Positions 1-7,510 of a DNA stretch of 28,192 nucleotides are shown here, piece after piece. The notes below the pieces were generated by a model. It did no database searches and had not been told where the DNA came from. It saw nothing but the letters and a program-made list of their open reading frames with translations. Positions within the stretch are counted from its first letter, which is position 1. Every line of letters starts with the position of its first letter. The position numbers and the translations under genes were made by a program. Source of the DNA: an uncultured Muribaculaceae bacterium (GTDB taxonomy: Bacteria; Bacteroidota; Bacteroidia; Bacteroidales; Muribaculaceae); the NCBI GenBank assembly GCA_910584495.1, contig CAJUAR010000033.1, positions 1 to 28,192 on the forward strand. The letters are read 5' to 3'.

Positions 1-410
1 ACTGGGAAGGCTGGAAAATCCTCACCGACCTCATCGGCGACCGTTGCCAGCTCGTTGGCGACGACCTCTTCGTTACCAATGTTAAGTACCTCGAAAAAGG
101 TATCGAACTCGGCTGCGCAAACTCCATCCTTGTCAAGGTTAACCAGATTGGTTCGCTCACCGAAACCCTCCGCGCCGTTGAACTCGCTCAGCGTAATGGC
201 TACACCGCTGTAATCTCGCACCGTTCTGGCGAAACCGAAGATGCTACCATCGCCGACATCGCCGTTGCCACCAACGCCGGTCAGATCAAAACCGGTTCGG
301 CAAGCCGTTCCGACCGTATGGCCAAGTACAACCAGCTCCTCCGCATCGAAGAACAACTCGGTGCTGCTGCTCAGTACGGCTACGGCAAAAAGACCCGTCG
401 TCCCGAATAA
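1..410 (+). CDS. eno: Enolase, C-terminal part (5' end outside window)
   Basis: Enolase interconverts 2-phosphoglycerate and phosphoenolpyruvate in glycolysis, in the cytoplasm. The visible part begins in frame at base 3 and covers roughly the last 135 residues. It contains the active-site Lys loop (KVNQIGSLTET), the SHRSGET segment that contacts substrate, and the second catalytic Lys in IKTGSASRSDR followed by MAKYNQLLRIEEQLG. These are hallmark enolase C-terminal barrel motifs. The gene ends in a TAA at 408-410 and is followed by a hairpin terminator. The phosphoglycerate kinase gene lies 5 kb away on the other strand, so the glycolytic genes are not in one operon. The identification is very secure; only the N-terminal part is missing, because of the window edge. 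Confidence 0.97.
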   Translation, partial: WEGWKILTDLIGDRCQLVGDDLFVTNVKYLEKGIELGCANSILVKVNQIGSLTETLRAVELAQRNGYTAVISHRSGETEDATIADIAVATNAGQIKTGSASRSDRMAKYNQLLRIEEQLGAAAQYGYGKKTRRPE

Positions 411-433
411 TTCGACAGTCGAAATAACTGCAA

Positions 434-470
434 AGAGAGGCTTTCCACTCCGGAAGGCCCCTCTTTTTTT
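434..470 (+). terminator. Rho-independent terminator after enolase
   Basis: Imperfect hairpin: AGAGG pairs with CCTCT and CTTTCC pairs with GGAAGG (one G-U pair, a small bulge on the 3' arm), around a short loop. It is followed by a run of seven T at 464-470. It lies 25 nt downstream of the enolase stop, so it should end that transcript. Confidence 0.75.
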
Positions 471-595
471 GAATGTTGTTTATTGTTTGTTTGAATCTTC
501 CGGCAAATGTAAAAATTTTCCCGTTGAAGAAATCTCAACCCTGCCCCCATGGACTGTGCGGGCAAGGAAAATTAGTGATGTGTAGGATTGTTTTT

Positions 596-627
596 TTTGC
601 CATTGTCGAAAATTCTCCTTAACTTTG
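596..627 (+). promoter_or_regulatory. Bacteroidetes-type promoter for nusB operon
   Basis: TTTG at 596-599, a spacer of exactly 20 nt, then TAACTTTG at 620-627, matching the Bacteroidetes -33/-7 consensus (TAnnTTTG). The predicted transcript start is a few bases past 627, leaving a leader of about 30 nt before the ATG at 666. Confidence 0.75.
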
Positions 628-665
628 TGGCGCAAAAAGACAAAGATAGAACATTAATATAATAT

Positions 666-2126
666 ATGATAAACCGTAGTTTAATAAGAATCAAGACTAT
701 TCAGATTCTCTATTCATATCTACTGACCCGCAGCGAGTTTACACTTGCAACACCGCCGAGCAGCAGCGATACCGACCGTGATCATTTATTCGCCTATTCG
801 GTTTATCTGGATTACCTCGTACTTTTACTGAAACTTTCGGGGCAGCCTCTTGGCAGCGGCAAAACACTGCCTTCCGACCAGGTGCTTGAGAAAAACACCC
901 TCGGTCGTAGTTTGCGCGCCGACAGTGCGCTGATGACGCTCATCCGTCAGCATTCCGACATCATCGGCAAGTGCGACAGCGCTCTTCCCGAGCTTTATCA
1001 GGCAATATGTCAGTCGGCAATTTACAACGATTTCAAACGCAAACGCAAACTCACAGCAAAGGACAACGTCGACTTCTGGTCCGTTCTTTTTTCGACAACG
1101 ATACACCGTAATAAAGCTCTGGAGCGTGTGTTCCGCCGTGACGAACGATTCAGTCGCGTTGGCCACGAAGCCGGCTTGAAACTTTTCACCGACACACTGG
1201 CAACTTTCGACGACACACATTCGACACTTGCCAAAGCCCGAAAAGATCTCGATACCTCGCTGTCAATGGCTTACAGCCTATATCACGGCTTGCTGCGTAT
1301 GCCGATACTTCTTGCCGACGTACAGAAGCAACGCCTTGAGGATGCCAAAAACAAATATCTGCCCACCCCCGACGACCTCAACCCCAATCTGCGCTTTGTC
1401 GACAATATGTTTGTCGAAGCCCTGCGCAAGTGCGATGCCCTGAACGAGTATGTTGACCAAAACCCCGAGGCCGATCCCGCGCAGTGGCGCGACAGCGATC
1501 TTGCAGCCAACACATTGCTCGACCGCATAATGGCTACTGATGCATATGCCGAATATATGCAGACTCAGCCCGGCGACTTTGCTACCGATGCCGCTTTCTG
1601 GCGCGAGATAATGCGCTCCATAGTGCTGCCTTCCGACGAACTGAGCGACTGTCTGGAGACTCGCAGCGTTTACTGGAACGACGACCTTCCTATTATGGGC
1701 ACTTTCGTTCTCAAAACTATACGCCGCTCGTATGCCCCGGCCGAAGCCGGTGAGACACCCGCAGAATTAGGCAAAATCGAGCTGCTCCCCAAATTTATGA
1801 ACAGCGACGACGAGAAGTTCGGAGGCAAGCTTTTCGACAATGTGGTTCAAAACCGGATTCTCTACCGCAGCTACATCGACCGCTTTATCGACACAAAGCA
1901 GTGGGATACCGAACGACTGGCATTTATGGACATCGTGCTCATGCTCACGGCCATTGCCGAAATTGTCAATTTCCCTTCTATCCCCGTGCCGGTGACAATG
2001 AACGAATATATCGAAATTGCCAATAACTACAGCACACTGCGCAGCGGGCAGTTTATCAACGGCATTCTTTGCTCGGTGACAAAGATGCTCAACGAAGAGG
2101 GCATCATCAATAAAAAACTCGATTGA
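666..2126 (+). CDS. nusB: Transcription antitermination protein NusB, enlarged form
   Basis: NusB binds boxA RNA with S10 (NusE) and promotes rRNA antitermination. The protein starts with the usual first helix (residues 1-25, MINRSLIRIKTIQILYSYLL) and ends with a recognisable NusB core at about residues 350-480, including a DIVLMLTAIAEI helix and a VTMNEYIEIANNYST segment. Between these lies a long helical, charged insertion. At 486 residues it is over three times the roughly 140 residues of E. coli NusB, and also longer than the approximately 300-residue Bacteroides form as I remember it. It is first in a nusB-yajC-ybbR-coaE cluster that I recall as common in Bacteroidales. It has its own promoter, and the ATG at 666 follows a leader of about 30 nt. 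The family call is firm; the role of the insertion is unknown. Confidence 0.88.
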   Translation: MINRSLIRIKTIQILYSYLLTRSEFTLATPPSSSDTDRDHLFAYSVYLDYLVLLLKLSGQPLGSGKTLPSDQVLEKNTLGRSLRADSALMTLIRQHSDIIGKCDSALPELYQAICQSAIYNDFKRKRKLTAKDNVDFWSVLFSTTIHRNKALERVFRRDERFSRVGHEAGLKLFTDTLATFDDTHSTLAKARKDLDTSLSMAYSLYHGLLRMPILLADVQKQRLEDAKNKYLPTPDDLNPNLRFVDNMFVEALRKCDALNEYVDQNPEADPAQWRDSDLAANTLLDRIMATDAYAEYMQTQPGDFATDAAFWREIMRSIVLPSDELSDCLETRSVYWNDDLPIMGTFVLKTIRRSYAPAEAGETPAELGKIELLPKFMNSDDEKFGGKLFDNVVQNRILYRSYIDRFIDTKQWDTERLAFMDIVLMLTAIAEIVNFPSIPVPVTMNEYIEIANNYSTLRSGQFINGILCSVTKMLNEEGIINKKLD

Positions 2127-2148
2127 TAACATCTAATAATTATTGAAT

Positions 2149-2475
2149 ATGAATTTTATTCTCCTTGACCAAGCACCCGCCGGCGGCGGCCTGAGCAGCA
2201 TCCTGATGATTGTTGCTCTCTTTGCCATCTTCTATTTCTTCATGATTCGTCCACAGCAGAAACGTCAGAAAGAAATCAAGAAATTCCGTGAAAGCCTTGG
2301 ATCTGGCAGCAAGATTGTGACTGCCGGCGGAATTTTCGGCACAATTCGCGAAGTGGCCGACCTCTATTTCGTTGTGGAAATTACCAAGGGCGTGACCATC
2401 CGCATCGATAAAGGCTCGGTATATCCTTCGGCCGAGGATGCCAACCAGGCAAGCCAGAACGGCGAACAGAAATAA
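2149..2475 (+). CDS. yajC: Preprotein translocase subunit YajC
   Basis: YajC is a small inner-membrane accessory subunit of the SecDF-YajC complex that assists Sec export. The 108-residue product has one hydrophobic segment (about residues 17-33), followed at once by the diagnostic basic motif FFMIRPQQKRQKE, then a cytoplasmic domain with the family motifs GSKIVTAGGIFGTI and VTIRIDKGSV. I place the start at the ATG at 2149, not at an in-frame TTG six bases earlier, since an ATG is available and the TTG adds only two residues. The gene begins 22 nt after nusB and is probably co-transcribed with it. Identification is secure. Confidence 0.95.
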   Translation: MNFILLDQAPAGGGLSSILMIVALFAIFYFFMIRPQQKRQKEIKKFRESLGSGSKIVTAGGIFGTIREVADLYFVVEITKGVTIRIDKGSVYPSAEDANQASQNGEQK

Positions 2476-2487
2476 TTCTGCATCGGC

Positions 2488-3453
2488 ATGAATGTCGGTG
2501 GATATATAGAAAAAGCATTGGCTGCATTGCGCTCACCTCGTGGGCGCGATGCGCTGATGTTTTTGCTTTTTGTGTTTATTTCCACCATCCTTTGGGCTGT
2601 GCTTTCGCTCAACGAAGATGTGCAGCGCGACATACGCATGCCGCTTAAAATTACCCATATCCCCGATTCGGTTACGCTAATCAACCGCGGACCCGAGGCT
2701 CTGAGCGTCAGCCTTAGAGGCAAAGGCACCCAGATTATAAAGATGAGTGCAGGCGGGGCTCCCGACCTAAATGTGGATTTCAGGGCCTATCGCTCCAATG
2801 GAGCCATCCGGCTGAGTAATGCCGACCTTAAAGCATTGGTGCGCAATGCAACGGGCGGATCGCAGGTTATTGTTGTTTACCCCGACAGTCTGATATTGCC
2901 CTATACCACTCACAGCGGGTATCGTTTGCCGGTGAGATTGGACTATAAAGTTACGGCAGCTCCACAGTCGGCTCTCGTGGGTATGCCTCATGTGCAGCCC
3001 GACAGTGTTGACCTTTTTCTTGCCACTAACGTCAAATTGCCCGACAACATTTCCATATCGACCGAGCCTGTGCGTATGACGGCTCTTCAGTCAAGCACCA
3101 CGCGCCGTGTAAAGCTTATTGTTCCTCCGGGAACGCGAGCCATTCCCGACAGTGTGGATGTGGTGTTTAATGTCGAACCTATGATTTTCAAAAGCCGCAA
3201 AGTGGTGATTGAGCCTGTCAATGTGCCGGGAAATATCAAACTCATCACTTTCCCTGCCCAAATTGATGCTTTCTTTATGGTTCCGACCAGTGCCTACAGC
3301 CGGTCAGCGACCAATTTCCGCGTTGTTGCCGACTTCCGCAGCATCAAACCGGGAGCGAAGATGGTGCGTCTCAACCTTGTGGATGTTGCTCCGCAGCTCA
3401 AAAATGTTCAACTGTCGGCCGATAGTGCCGAGTATATAATCGAACGTCACTGA
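2488..3453 (+). CDS. YbbR-like (CdaR-type) membrane-anchored protein
   Basis: A 321-residue protein with one N-terminal transmembrane segment (about residues 23-41) and a long extracytoplasmic part made of beta-rich YbbR-like repeats; phrases such as VSLRGKG and repeated PDSV elements fit these repeats. In Firmicutes the YbbR protein CdaR regulates the diadenylate cyclase CdaA; in Bacteroidetes the role is not settled, so only the domain call is made here. It begins 12 nt after yajC. Its TGA overlaps the ATG of coaE by one base (TGATG), implying coupled translation. The position between yajC and coaE matches the arrangement I recall for other Bacteroidales. Confidence 0.8.
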   Translation: MNVGGYIEKALAALRSPRGRDALMFLLFVFISTILWAVLSLNEDVQRDIRMPLKITHIPDSVTLINRGPEALSVSLRGKGTQIIKMSAGGAPDLNVDFRAYRSNGAIRLSNADLKALVRNATGGSQVIVVYPDSLILPYTTHSGYRLPVRLDYKVTAAPQSALVGMPHVQPDSVDLFLATNVKLPDNISISTEPVRMTALQSSTTRRVKLIVPPGTRAIPDSVDVVFNVEPMIFKSRKVVIEPVNVPGNIKLITFPAQIDAFFMVPTSAYSRSATNFRVVADFRSIKPGAKMVRLNLVDVAPQLKNVQLSADSAEYIIERH

Positions 3454-4073
3454 TGGCTGCTCGTCTCATTGCCATTACGGGAGGTATTGGTGCCGGAAAA
3501 TCTGTTGTCAGCCGCGTGCTGCGTGTGCTTGGTTTCGAGGTTTTCGACTGTGATGCCGAAGCCAAGGCGTTGATGGACAAGGATATAGAAATTCGTCAAC
3601 GCATAGAGGCTGAGATTTGTGCCGAAGCTGTCGTTGACGGTAAAATCAATCGGCAACGCCTTGCTGCCGAAGTATTCGGAAATGAGAAGAAACTTTCGAG
3701 GCTAAACTCCATAGTCCATAATGCAGTCAGAGTATGGCTCCATAAATGGCATGCAGCCCAATTGGGCGACATTGTGTTTGTCGAATCAGCCATTCTATAT
3801 TCGTCGGGGCTTTCTGCAATGGTCGACGAGGAGTGGCGAGTTGTGGCTCCGAGGCAGTTGAGAGTGGCGCGTGTGATGCGACGCAACGGTATCGCTGCCG
3901 AAGCTGTGACTGCCCGGATGGATGCTCAACGAGCCGATGAAGAACCTGCCGAACCTCTTGATATAGTGGAGACTATTGTCAACGACGATTCTCATGCCGT
4001 GCTCCCGCAAGTATTTCAGGCTTTGGCAACAACGACGAGCAGACGTTCGCCACGGTTGTCGGTCAAGCCGTAG
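3453..4073 (+). CDS. coaE: Dephospho-CoA kinase
   Basis: CoaE phosphorylates the 3'-hydroxyl of dephospho-CoA, the last step of coenzyme A synthesis, in the cytoplasm. The 206-residue length is normal. The P-loop GGIGAGKS is at residues 10-17, followed by the family motif FDCDAEAKALM (usually DxDxxxH/R), and a conserved FVESAILYSSGL strand. The start codon overlaps the ybbR stop by one base. The final 58 nt overlap the 3' end of the convergent methyltransferase gene; the last dozen residues (Ser/Arg/Pro-rich) are unlikely to be part of the fold. The identification rests on the P-loop plus context and is confident. Confidence 0.92.
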   Translation: MAARLIAITGGIGAGKSVVSRVLRVLGFEVFDCDAEAKALMDKDIEIRQRIEAEICAEAVVDGKINRQRLAAEVFGNEKKLSRLNSIVHNAVRVWLHKWHAAQLGDIVFVESAILYSSGLSAMVDEEWRVVAPRQLRVARVMRRNGIAAEAVTARMDAQRADEEPAEPLDIVETIVNDDSHAVLPQVFQALATTTSRRSPRLSVKP

Positions 4074-5224
4074 ACCCTTAGACTGCCACCATCGTCAACG
4101 CCCAGTTTCCGTCGCAACGCATCGGCCGTCATGCCGAAATTACGTACTGCAACATTTATCTTTCCATATTCTTTTTTGAACCGTTTGATTATCCTCGAAG
4201 CATAGGGGTAGACGGCCTGCACCTTGTAGCGTTCGCCTTCGAACTCTTTTGGTGTCTCACTATAGAAAAGGCGGGTGTTGGCGGTGAATATGTTAAGGTC
4301 GTAGTCGCGTGCCAAGAGTTTGAAAACTCCGGCTTTCATCAGTGAGGGGTAGGGCTCGTAGATATAGTCGCCGGCTTTGACCGGGGCTCCCGGTGCCGGC
4401 ATGGCCTGTGCAGCTTCTTCGCTGCGCAAAAAGTTGTAGATGCTTGCCGTGCCCTTGTTGTGGATGCTCACAGCGCTGATGATTGTCTCCTTTGTTTCGT
4501 TTTCAAAATCGATGACAGCCACAATTTCCTTACATTCCGAAGTGCTTCCAAGGCATATCAGACGTTGAGGCCTGACAGGCAGCGAGGCAATTGTGTGCGC
4601 TACATCGAGCATCGGCGATGCCTTGATAATAAGACGTGTGCAAAAACGCTCCAACAAAGGCATCATTGCCAAGACATCGGGCCGGCAATCGGCAAGGGCA
4701 TAGATACGGCTGCCGTCGCCGGCACGGCGTGCCGGGTCGATAAATGCCAAATCGTAGTGATGCCCCGCGGTGAGTTGTCGCTCAATGAAATTTCGGCAGT
4801 CATCGCACTCAACGTCTATGTGCATCCCCATACCATCGGCATTATATTTCAAAGCTTCGGCACGCCGGCTGTCAAGCTCTACGGCAGTGACTTTTAGCCC
4901 TTTAGCGGCAAGGGCAAAGCAGTCGATGCCCAGACCGGCAGTGAGGTCGACGGCGGTCAATGCTTCTGCCGAGAGGTCGGCATGGTAGTGGGCGAGCATG
5001 TCGCCGGTGCTTTGTTCGCCGGCCAGTAGCGAGGGAAAGAAAAAATGAGGGAAGGATGCCAAGGTGCTCCGCAGTTTGCCGGCAAAGCGTCGGCGACATT
5101 CAATCTGGGTGATTGCCGCGGCATAGTCGAAATCGCTGGTTTTACCGGCATATTTGAGCCTTAGTGCTTGAGGGTCTTCATTGTGATGGCTGTTGATCCA
5201 GTCGAAGAATTGTTGGTCGTACAT
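4016..5224 (-). CDS. SAM-dependent methyltransferase with THUMP-like domain
   Basis: A 402-residue class I methyltransferase. The N-terminal helical part (to about residue 85) precedes a Rossmann methyltransferase domain with SAM motif I DLTAGLGIDCFALA (about 93-106), the acidic loop AVELDSRRAEAL and the motif IV-like FIDPARR (161-167). The C-terminal third fits the THUMP-like region seen in Bacteroidetes homologues. FIDPARR resembles the D/N-PP-type motif of nucleic acid methyltransferases, which with the THUMP-like part suggests an RNA substrate; that is inference. The start is the ATG at 5224; the open frame continues upstream to 5425 but would run through the pgk terminator and pgk coding sequence. 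Its 3' end overlaps convergent coaE by 58 nt. Confidence 0.82.
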   Translation of the reverse strand: MYDQQFFDWINSHHNEDPQALRLKYAGKTSDFDYAAAITQIECRRRFAGKLRSTLASFPHFFFPSLLAGEQSTGDMLAHYHADLSAEALTAVDLTAGLGIDCFALAAKGLKVTAVELDSRRAEALKYNADGMGMHIDVECDDCRNFIERQLTAGHHYDLAFIDPARRAGDGSRIYALADCRPDVLAMMPLLERFCTRLIIKASPMLDVAHTIASLPVRPQRLICLGSTSECKEIVAVIDFENETKETIISAVSIHNKGTASIYNFLRSEEAAQAMPAPGAPVKAGDYIYEPYPSLMKAGVFKLLARDYDLNIFTANTRLFYSETPKEFEGERYKVQAVYPYASRIIKRFKKEYGKINVAVRNFGMTADALRRKLGVDDGGSLRVYGLTDNRGERLLVVVAKA

Positions 5225-5235
5225 TTTTGAACAAT

Positions 5236-5273
5236 AAAAATTGCGGCGGTTGCAAAAACGCAGGCCGCCGCAA
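5236..5273 (-). terminator. Rho-independent terminator after pgk
   Basis: On the minus strand the arm TTGCGGCGG (5265-5273) pairs perfectly with CCGCCGCAA (5241-5249), followed by five T (5240-5236). It starts 32 nt past the pgk stop. The T-tract ends only about 12 nt before the ATG of the downstream methyltransferase, so any read-through transcript would carry this hairpin as its leader. Confidence 0.8.
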
Positions 5274-5304
5274 TTGTCAAACAAAGAGAACTTGAAATAT
5301 CGTT

Positions 5305-6555
5305 TTATTCGCCCTTGATGGCTGCAACGCCGGGGAGCACTTTGCCTTCGATGGCTTCGAGGAGGGCTCCGCCGCCTGTCGATACATAAGAAACTTCGTC
5401 GGCCAGGCCGAACTTGTTGACGCATGCAACCGAGTCGCCGCCACCAACGAGCGAGAATGCGCCGTTTTTGGTAGCTTTTACAATAGCATCGGCGATAGCG
5501 CGGCTACCGGCTGTGAAGTTGTCGAATTCGAACACGCCGGCAGGACCGTTCCAAAGGATGGTCTTCGAGGGTTCGATGGTTTCGGCAAAGAGTTTGCGAG
5601 TTTCGGGACCTGCATCGAGACCTTCCCAGCCTTCGGGAATGTCCATAACAGAGCAAACTTGTGTGTTTGCATCGTTGCTGAATGCATCAGCTGCCACGCA
5701 GTCGCTGCCAAGAACCAGGTTTACACCTTTTTCTTTGGCTTTTGCCATGATTTCGAGGGCCAGGTCGAGCTTGTCTTCTTCGCAGATGGAGTTGCCCACT
5801 TTGCCGCCCATAGCGCGGGCAAAGGTGTAGGTCATGCCGCCGCAGAGGATAAGGTTGTCAACCTTGTCCATAAGGTTCATTATAATACCAATCTTGGTGG
5901 AAACCTTGGAACCGCCCATGATTGCGGTGAAGGGACGACGGATGTCTTTGAGGATGTTGTCGACGGCTTTCACTTCTTTCTCCATGAGATAGCCGAGCAT
6001 CTTGTGGTCGGTGTCGAAGAAATCGGCGATGACAGCAGTGGAGGCATGGCGACGGTGTGCGGTGCCGAAAGCGTCGTTCACATATACGTCGGCATATGAA
6101 GCCAGTTTCTGTGCAAAATCTTTCTGGCGGGCCTTCATTTCTTTCTTGGCTGCGTCGTAGGCGGGGTCGGTTTTTTCGATGCCCATGGGCTTGCCTTCTT
6201 CTTCAGGATAGAAACGAAGGTTCTCCAGAAGGAGCACCTGGCCGGGCTGGAGGTTGGCGGCAAGGTCGTCGGCTGCCATGCAGTCATTGGCAAACTGAAC
6301 GTCGGCACCGAGGTATTTACCTACGGTTTCTTTGATTTGCGACAGCGAGAGTTTGGGGTTTACTTTGCCTTTGGGCTTGCCCATATGCGACATCAGGATG
6401 AGGGAGCCGCCGTCCGAAAGAATTTTCTTGAGGGTGGGCAGTGCGCCGCGGATGCGGGTGTCGTCGGTGATGTTGCCGTTCTCGTCGAGGGGAACGTTGA
6501 AATCTACGCGAACTATGGCTTTATGGCCTTTGAAATTGAAATCGTCAATAGTCAT
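5305..6555 (-). CDS. pgk: Phosphoglycerate kinase
   Basis: PGK transfers phosphate between 1,3-bisphosphoglycerate and ADP in glycolysis, in the cytoplasm. The 416-residue length is typical. The N-terminal substrate motif VRVDFNVPLDENG is at about residues 15-27, LMSHMGKPKG and ENLRFYPEEEGKP follow, the hinge/nucleotide region includes IMGGSKVSTK, and the C-terminal GGGDS (371-375) and STGGGA motifs are intact. The ATG at 6555 matches the usual family start. No TAnnTTTG box was found between this gene and the upstream TM2 gene (41-nt gap), so it may be transcribed from the TM2 promoter or from one I cannot recognise. A strong hairpin terminator follows the stop. Confidence 0.97.
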   Translation of the reverse strand: MTIDDFNFKGHKAIVRVDFNVPLDENGNITDDTRIRGALPTLKKILSDGGSLILMSHMGKPKGKVNPKLSLSQIKETVGKYLGADVQFANDCMAADDLAANLQPGQVLLLENLRFYPEEEGKPMGIEKTDPAYDAAKKEMKARQKDFAQKLASYADVYVNDAFGTAHRRHASTAVIADFFDTDHKMLGYLMEKEVKAVDNILKDIRRPFTAIMGGSKVSTKIGIIMNLMDKVDNLILCGGMTYTFARAMGGKVGNSICEEDKLDLALEIMAKAKEKGVNLVLGSDCVAADAFSNDANTQVCSVMDIPEGWEGLDAGPETRKLFAETIEPSKTILWNGPAGVFEFDNFTAGSRAIADAIVKATKNGAFSLVGGGDSVACVNKFGLADEVSYVSTGGGALLEAIEGKVLPGVAAIKGE

Positions 6556-6596
6556 TGCGAATTTTTTTTATTTTTATGTTATGTTAGCCTTTATGG

Positions 6597-6995
6597 TCAG
6601 AAGACTGGAAAAGAGCTGTTGGAGAGAACGTATTTCTGGCGGAATTGTTCGTTTGTCATGCAGAACATCAGAACGCCTTGGATAATGGTGATAATCTGCC
6701 ATAAACCGCATGTTACCAGCGACAGAATGATGCTCAGGATGCCGGCCGATGTTTTGCCAAGATAGAAGTATTGCACGCCAAGAACACCTATAAGAATTGC
6801 AAGCAATGCTGTCACTCCTCGGCTCTTTCCCTCAGGACCGCATGCATCAAAAGGATTGTCGGCAGGATAGGTTTGCTGTGGTGAGTAGGGCGGAGGTGTG
6901 GTCTGCGATTCAAATTCGTAACCACAATAGGAACAACCACGCTCTGTATCATTGACATAGCGGTGGCATCGTGGACACTGTTTCATTCTTTCCAT
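6597..6995 (-). CDS. Zinc-ribbon plus TM2 domain membrane protein
   Basis: A 132-residue protein with an N-terminal zinc ribbon (C7, C10, C21, C24), a proline-rich linker (about 33-50), and a TM2 domain: two hydrophobic segments joined by a short turn, with the family phrase GVLGVQYFYLGKTSAG. TM2 proteins are small integral membrane proteins of unclear function; the ribbon should face the cytoplasm. Two starts are possible, 6995 (MERMKQ) or 6986 (MKQC); both lie downstream of a well-formed promoter, and the upstream one is kept. It precedes pgk by 41 nt on the same strand and the two may be co-transcribed. Function is not assigned. Confidence 0.82.
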   Translation of the reverse strand: MERMKQCPRCHRYVNDTERGCSYCGYEFESQTTPPPYSPQQTYPADNPFDACGPEGKSRGVTALLAILIGVLGVQYFYLGKTSAGILSIILSLVTCGLWQIITIIQGVLMFCMTNEQFRQKYVLSNSSFPVF

Positions 6996-7015
6996 GTTTA
7001 TTACGGTTCTTTGTG

Positions 7016-7047
7016 CAAAAATACATCATTTTTGCCAACCGACCAAA
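7016..7047 (-). promoter_or_regulatory. Promoter for TM2 gene (and possibly pgk)
   Basis: Minus-strand TTTG (7047-7044), a 20-nt spacer, then TATTTTTG (7023-7016). This matches the spacing of the nusB, DUF6150, patatin and htrA promoters. The transcript would start about 15 nt before the ATG at 6995. Confidence 0.72.
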
Positions 7048-7076
7048 TTTTTTTCGCAATGATTTACGCCGCAAGT

Positions 7077-7421
7077 TCAACGCATGAGCGAGCTTCTCGA
7101 GCTATCCTTCCATCCGGCCCGGTATTTCGAATCGGTAAAGAACACTTTGATGTCGGCCTGATAGGGCTTTTCAACGAAGAATACTTTTTTGTCGGCCTGG
7201 CCGGGTTGGTCGCAGAAATACCATGTGCCGTTGTTTTCGCCCACTTTGCTGTCGTCGGCTTTGTCGGTGCGGAACACCACAATGTCGGCAGCACTTTCGT
7301 TGTCAACTACATAGAGCTTTACATCAGCTCCATAGCGTGTGGATGCCTGGTAGACTTTCTGCGCTTGTGCGGCTACAGCGGCGGCTGCGAGCACCATTGT
7401 TACTGTGATGAATCGTTTCAT
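7077..7421 (-). CDS. Secreted DUF6150-like repeat protein
   Basis: A 114-residue protein with a Sec signal peptide (MKRFITVTMVLAAAAVAAQA, cleavage after AQA). The mature part is a short beta repeat: the pattern (Q/G/A)AD-x-K-V-(F/Y)-x-(V/T) occurs about four times (GADVKLYVVD, AADIVVFRTD, QADKKVFFVE, QADIKVFFTD) and ends in RAGWKDSS. This fits the small DUF6150 proteins of Bacteroidetes as I remember them. No enzymatic residues are evident, and the function is unknown. The start at 7421 is preferred over an extension to 7496 because a full promoter lies at 7458-7489, inside that extension, and because the signal peptide starts here. Confidence 0.75.
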   Translation of the reverse strand: MKRFITVTMVLAAAAVAAQAQKVYQASTRYGADVKLYVVDNESAADIVVFRTDKADDSKVGENNGTWYFCDQPGQADKKVFFVEKPYQADIKVFFTDSKYRAGWKDSSRSSLMR

Positions 7422-7457
7422 ATCATTAATCTGGAATGTTTCAATCGGTTTATGCTG

Positions 7458-7489
7458 CAAAAATAGCTCTTTTAATCTAAATATGCAAA
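7458..7489 (-). promoter_or_regulatory. Promoter for DUF6150-like gene
   Basis: Minus-strand TTTG (7489-7486), a 20-nt spacer, TATTTTTG (7465-7458). The leader to the ATG at 7421 is about 30 nt. Its position rules out the longer in-frame start at 7496. Confidence 0.75.
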
Positions 7490-7510
7490 AAATCACATAA
7501 TTTTGATTTG

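Noticed and set aside
504..511. Minus-strand TACATTTG box in the enolase-nusB gap
   Set aside because: No TTTG at 20 nt and the minus frame downstream (61 codons, running into the enolase gene) has no domain and overlaps the terminator.
5225..5425. N-terminal extension of the methyltransferase to 5425
   Set aside because: It would read through the pgk terminator and overlap the pgk 3' coding end on the same strand; the ATG at 5224 gives a complete protein.
5659..6099. 146-codon frame antisense to pgk
   Set aside because: A shadow frame on the opposite strand of a strongly conserved gene, without recognisable domain or promoter. The same applies to the long frames antisense to the glsB, purB, dgt and recombinase-like genes.
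7422..7496. Longer start for the DUF6150-like gene
   Set aside because: A TTTG-N20-TATTTTTG promoter lies within it, and the signal peptide begins at the ATG at 7421.
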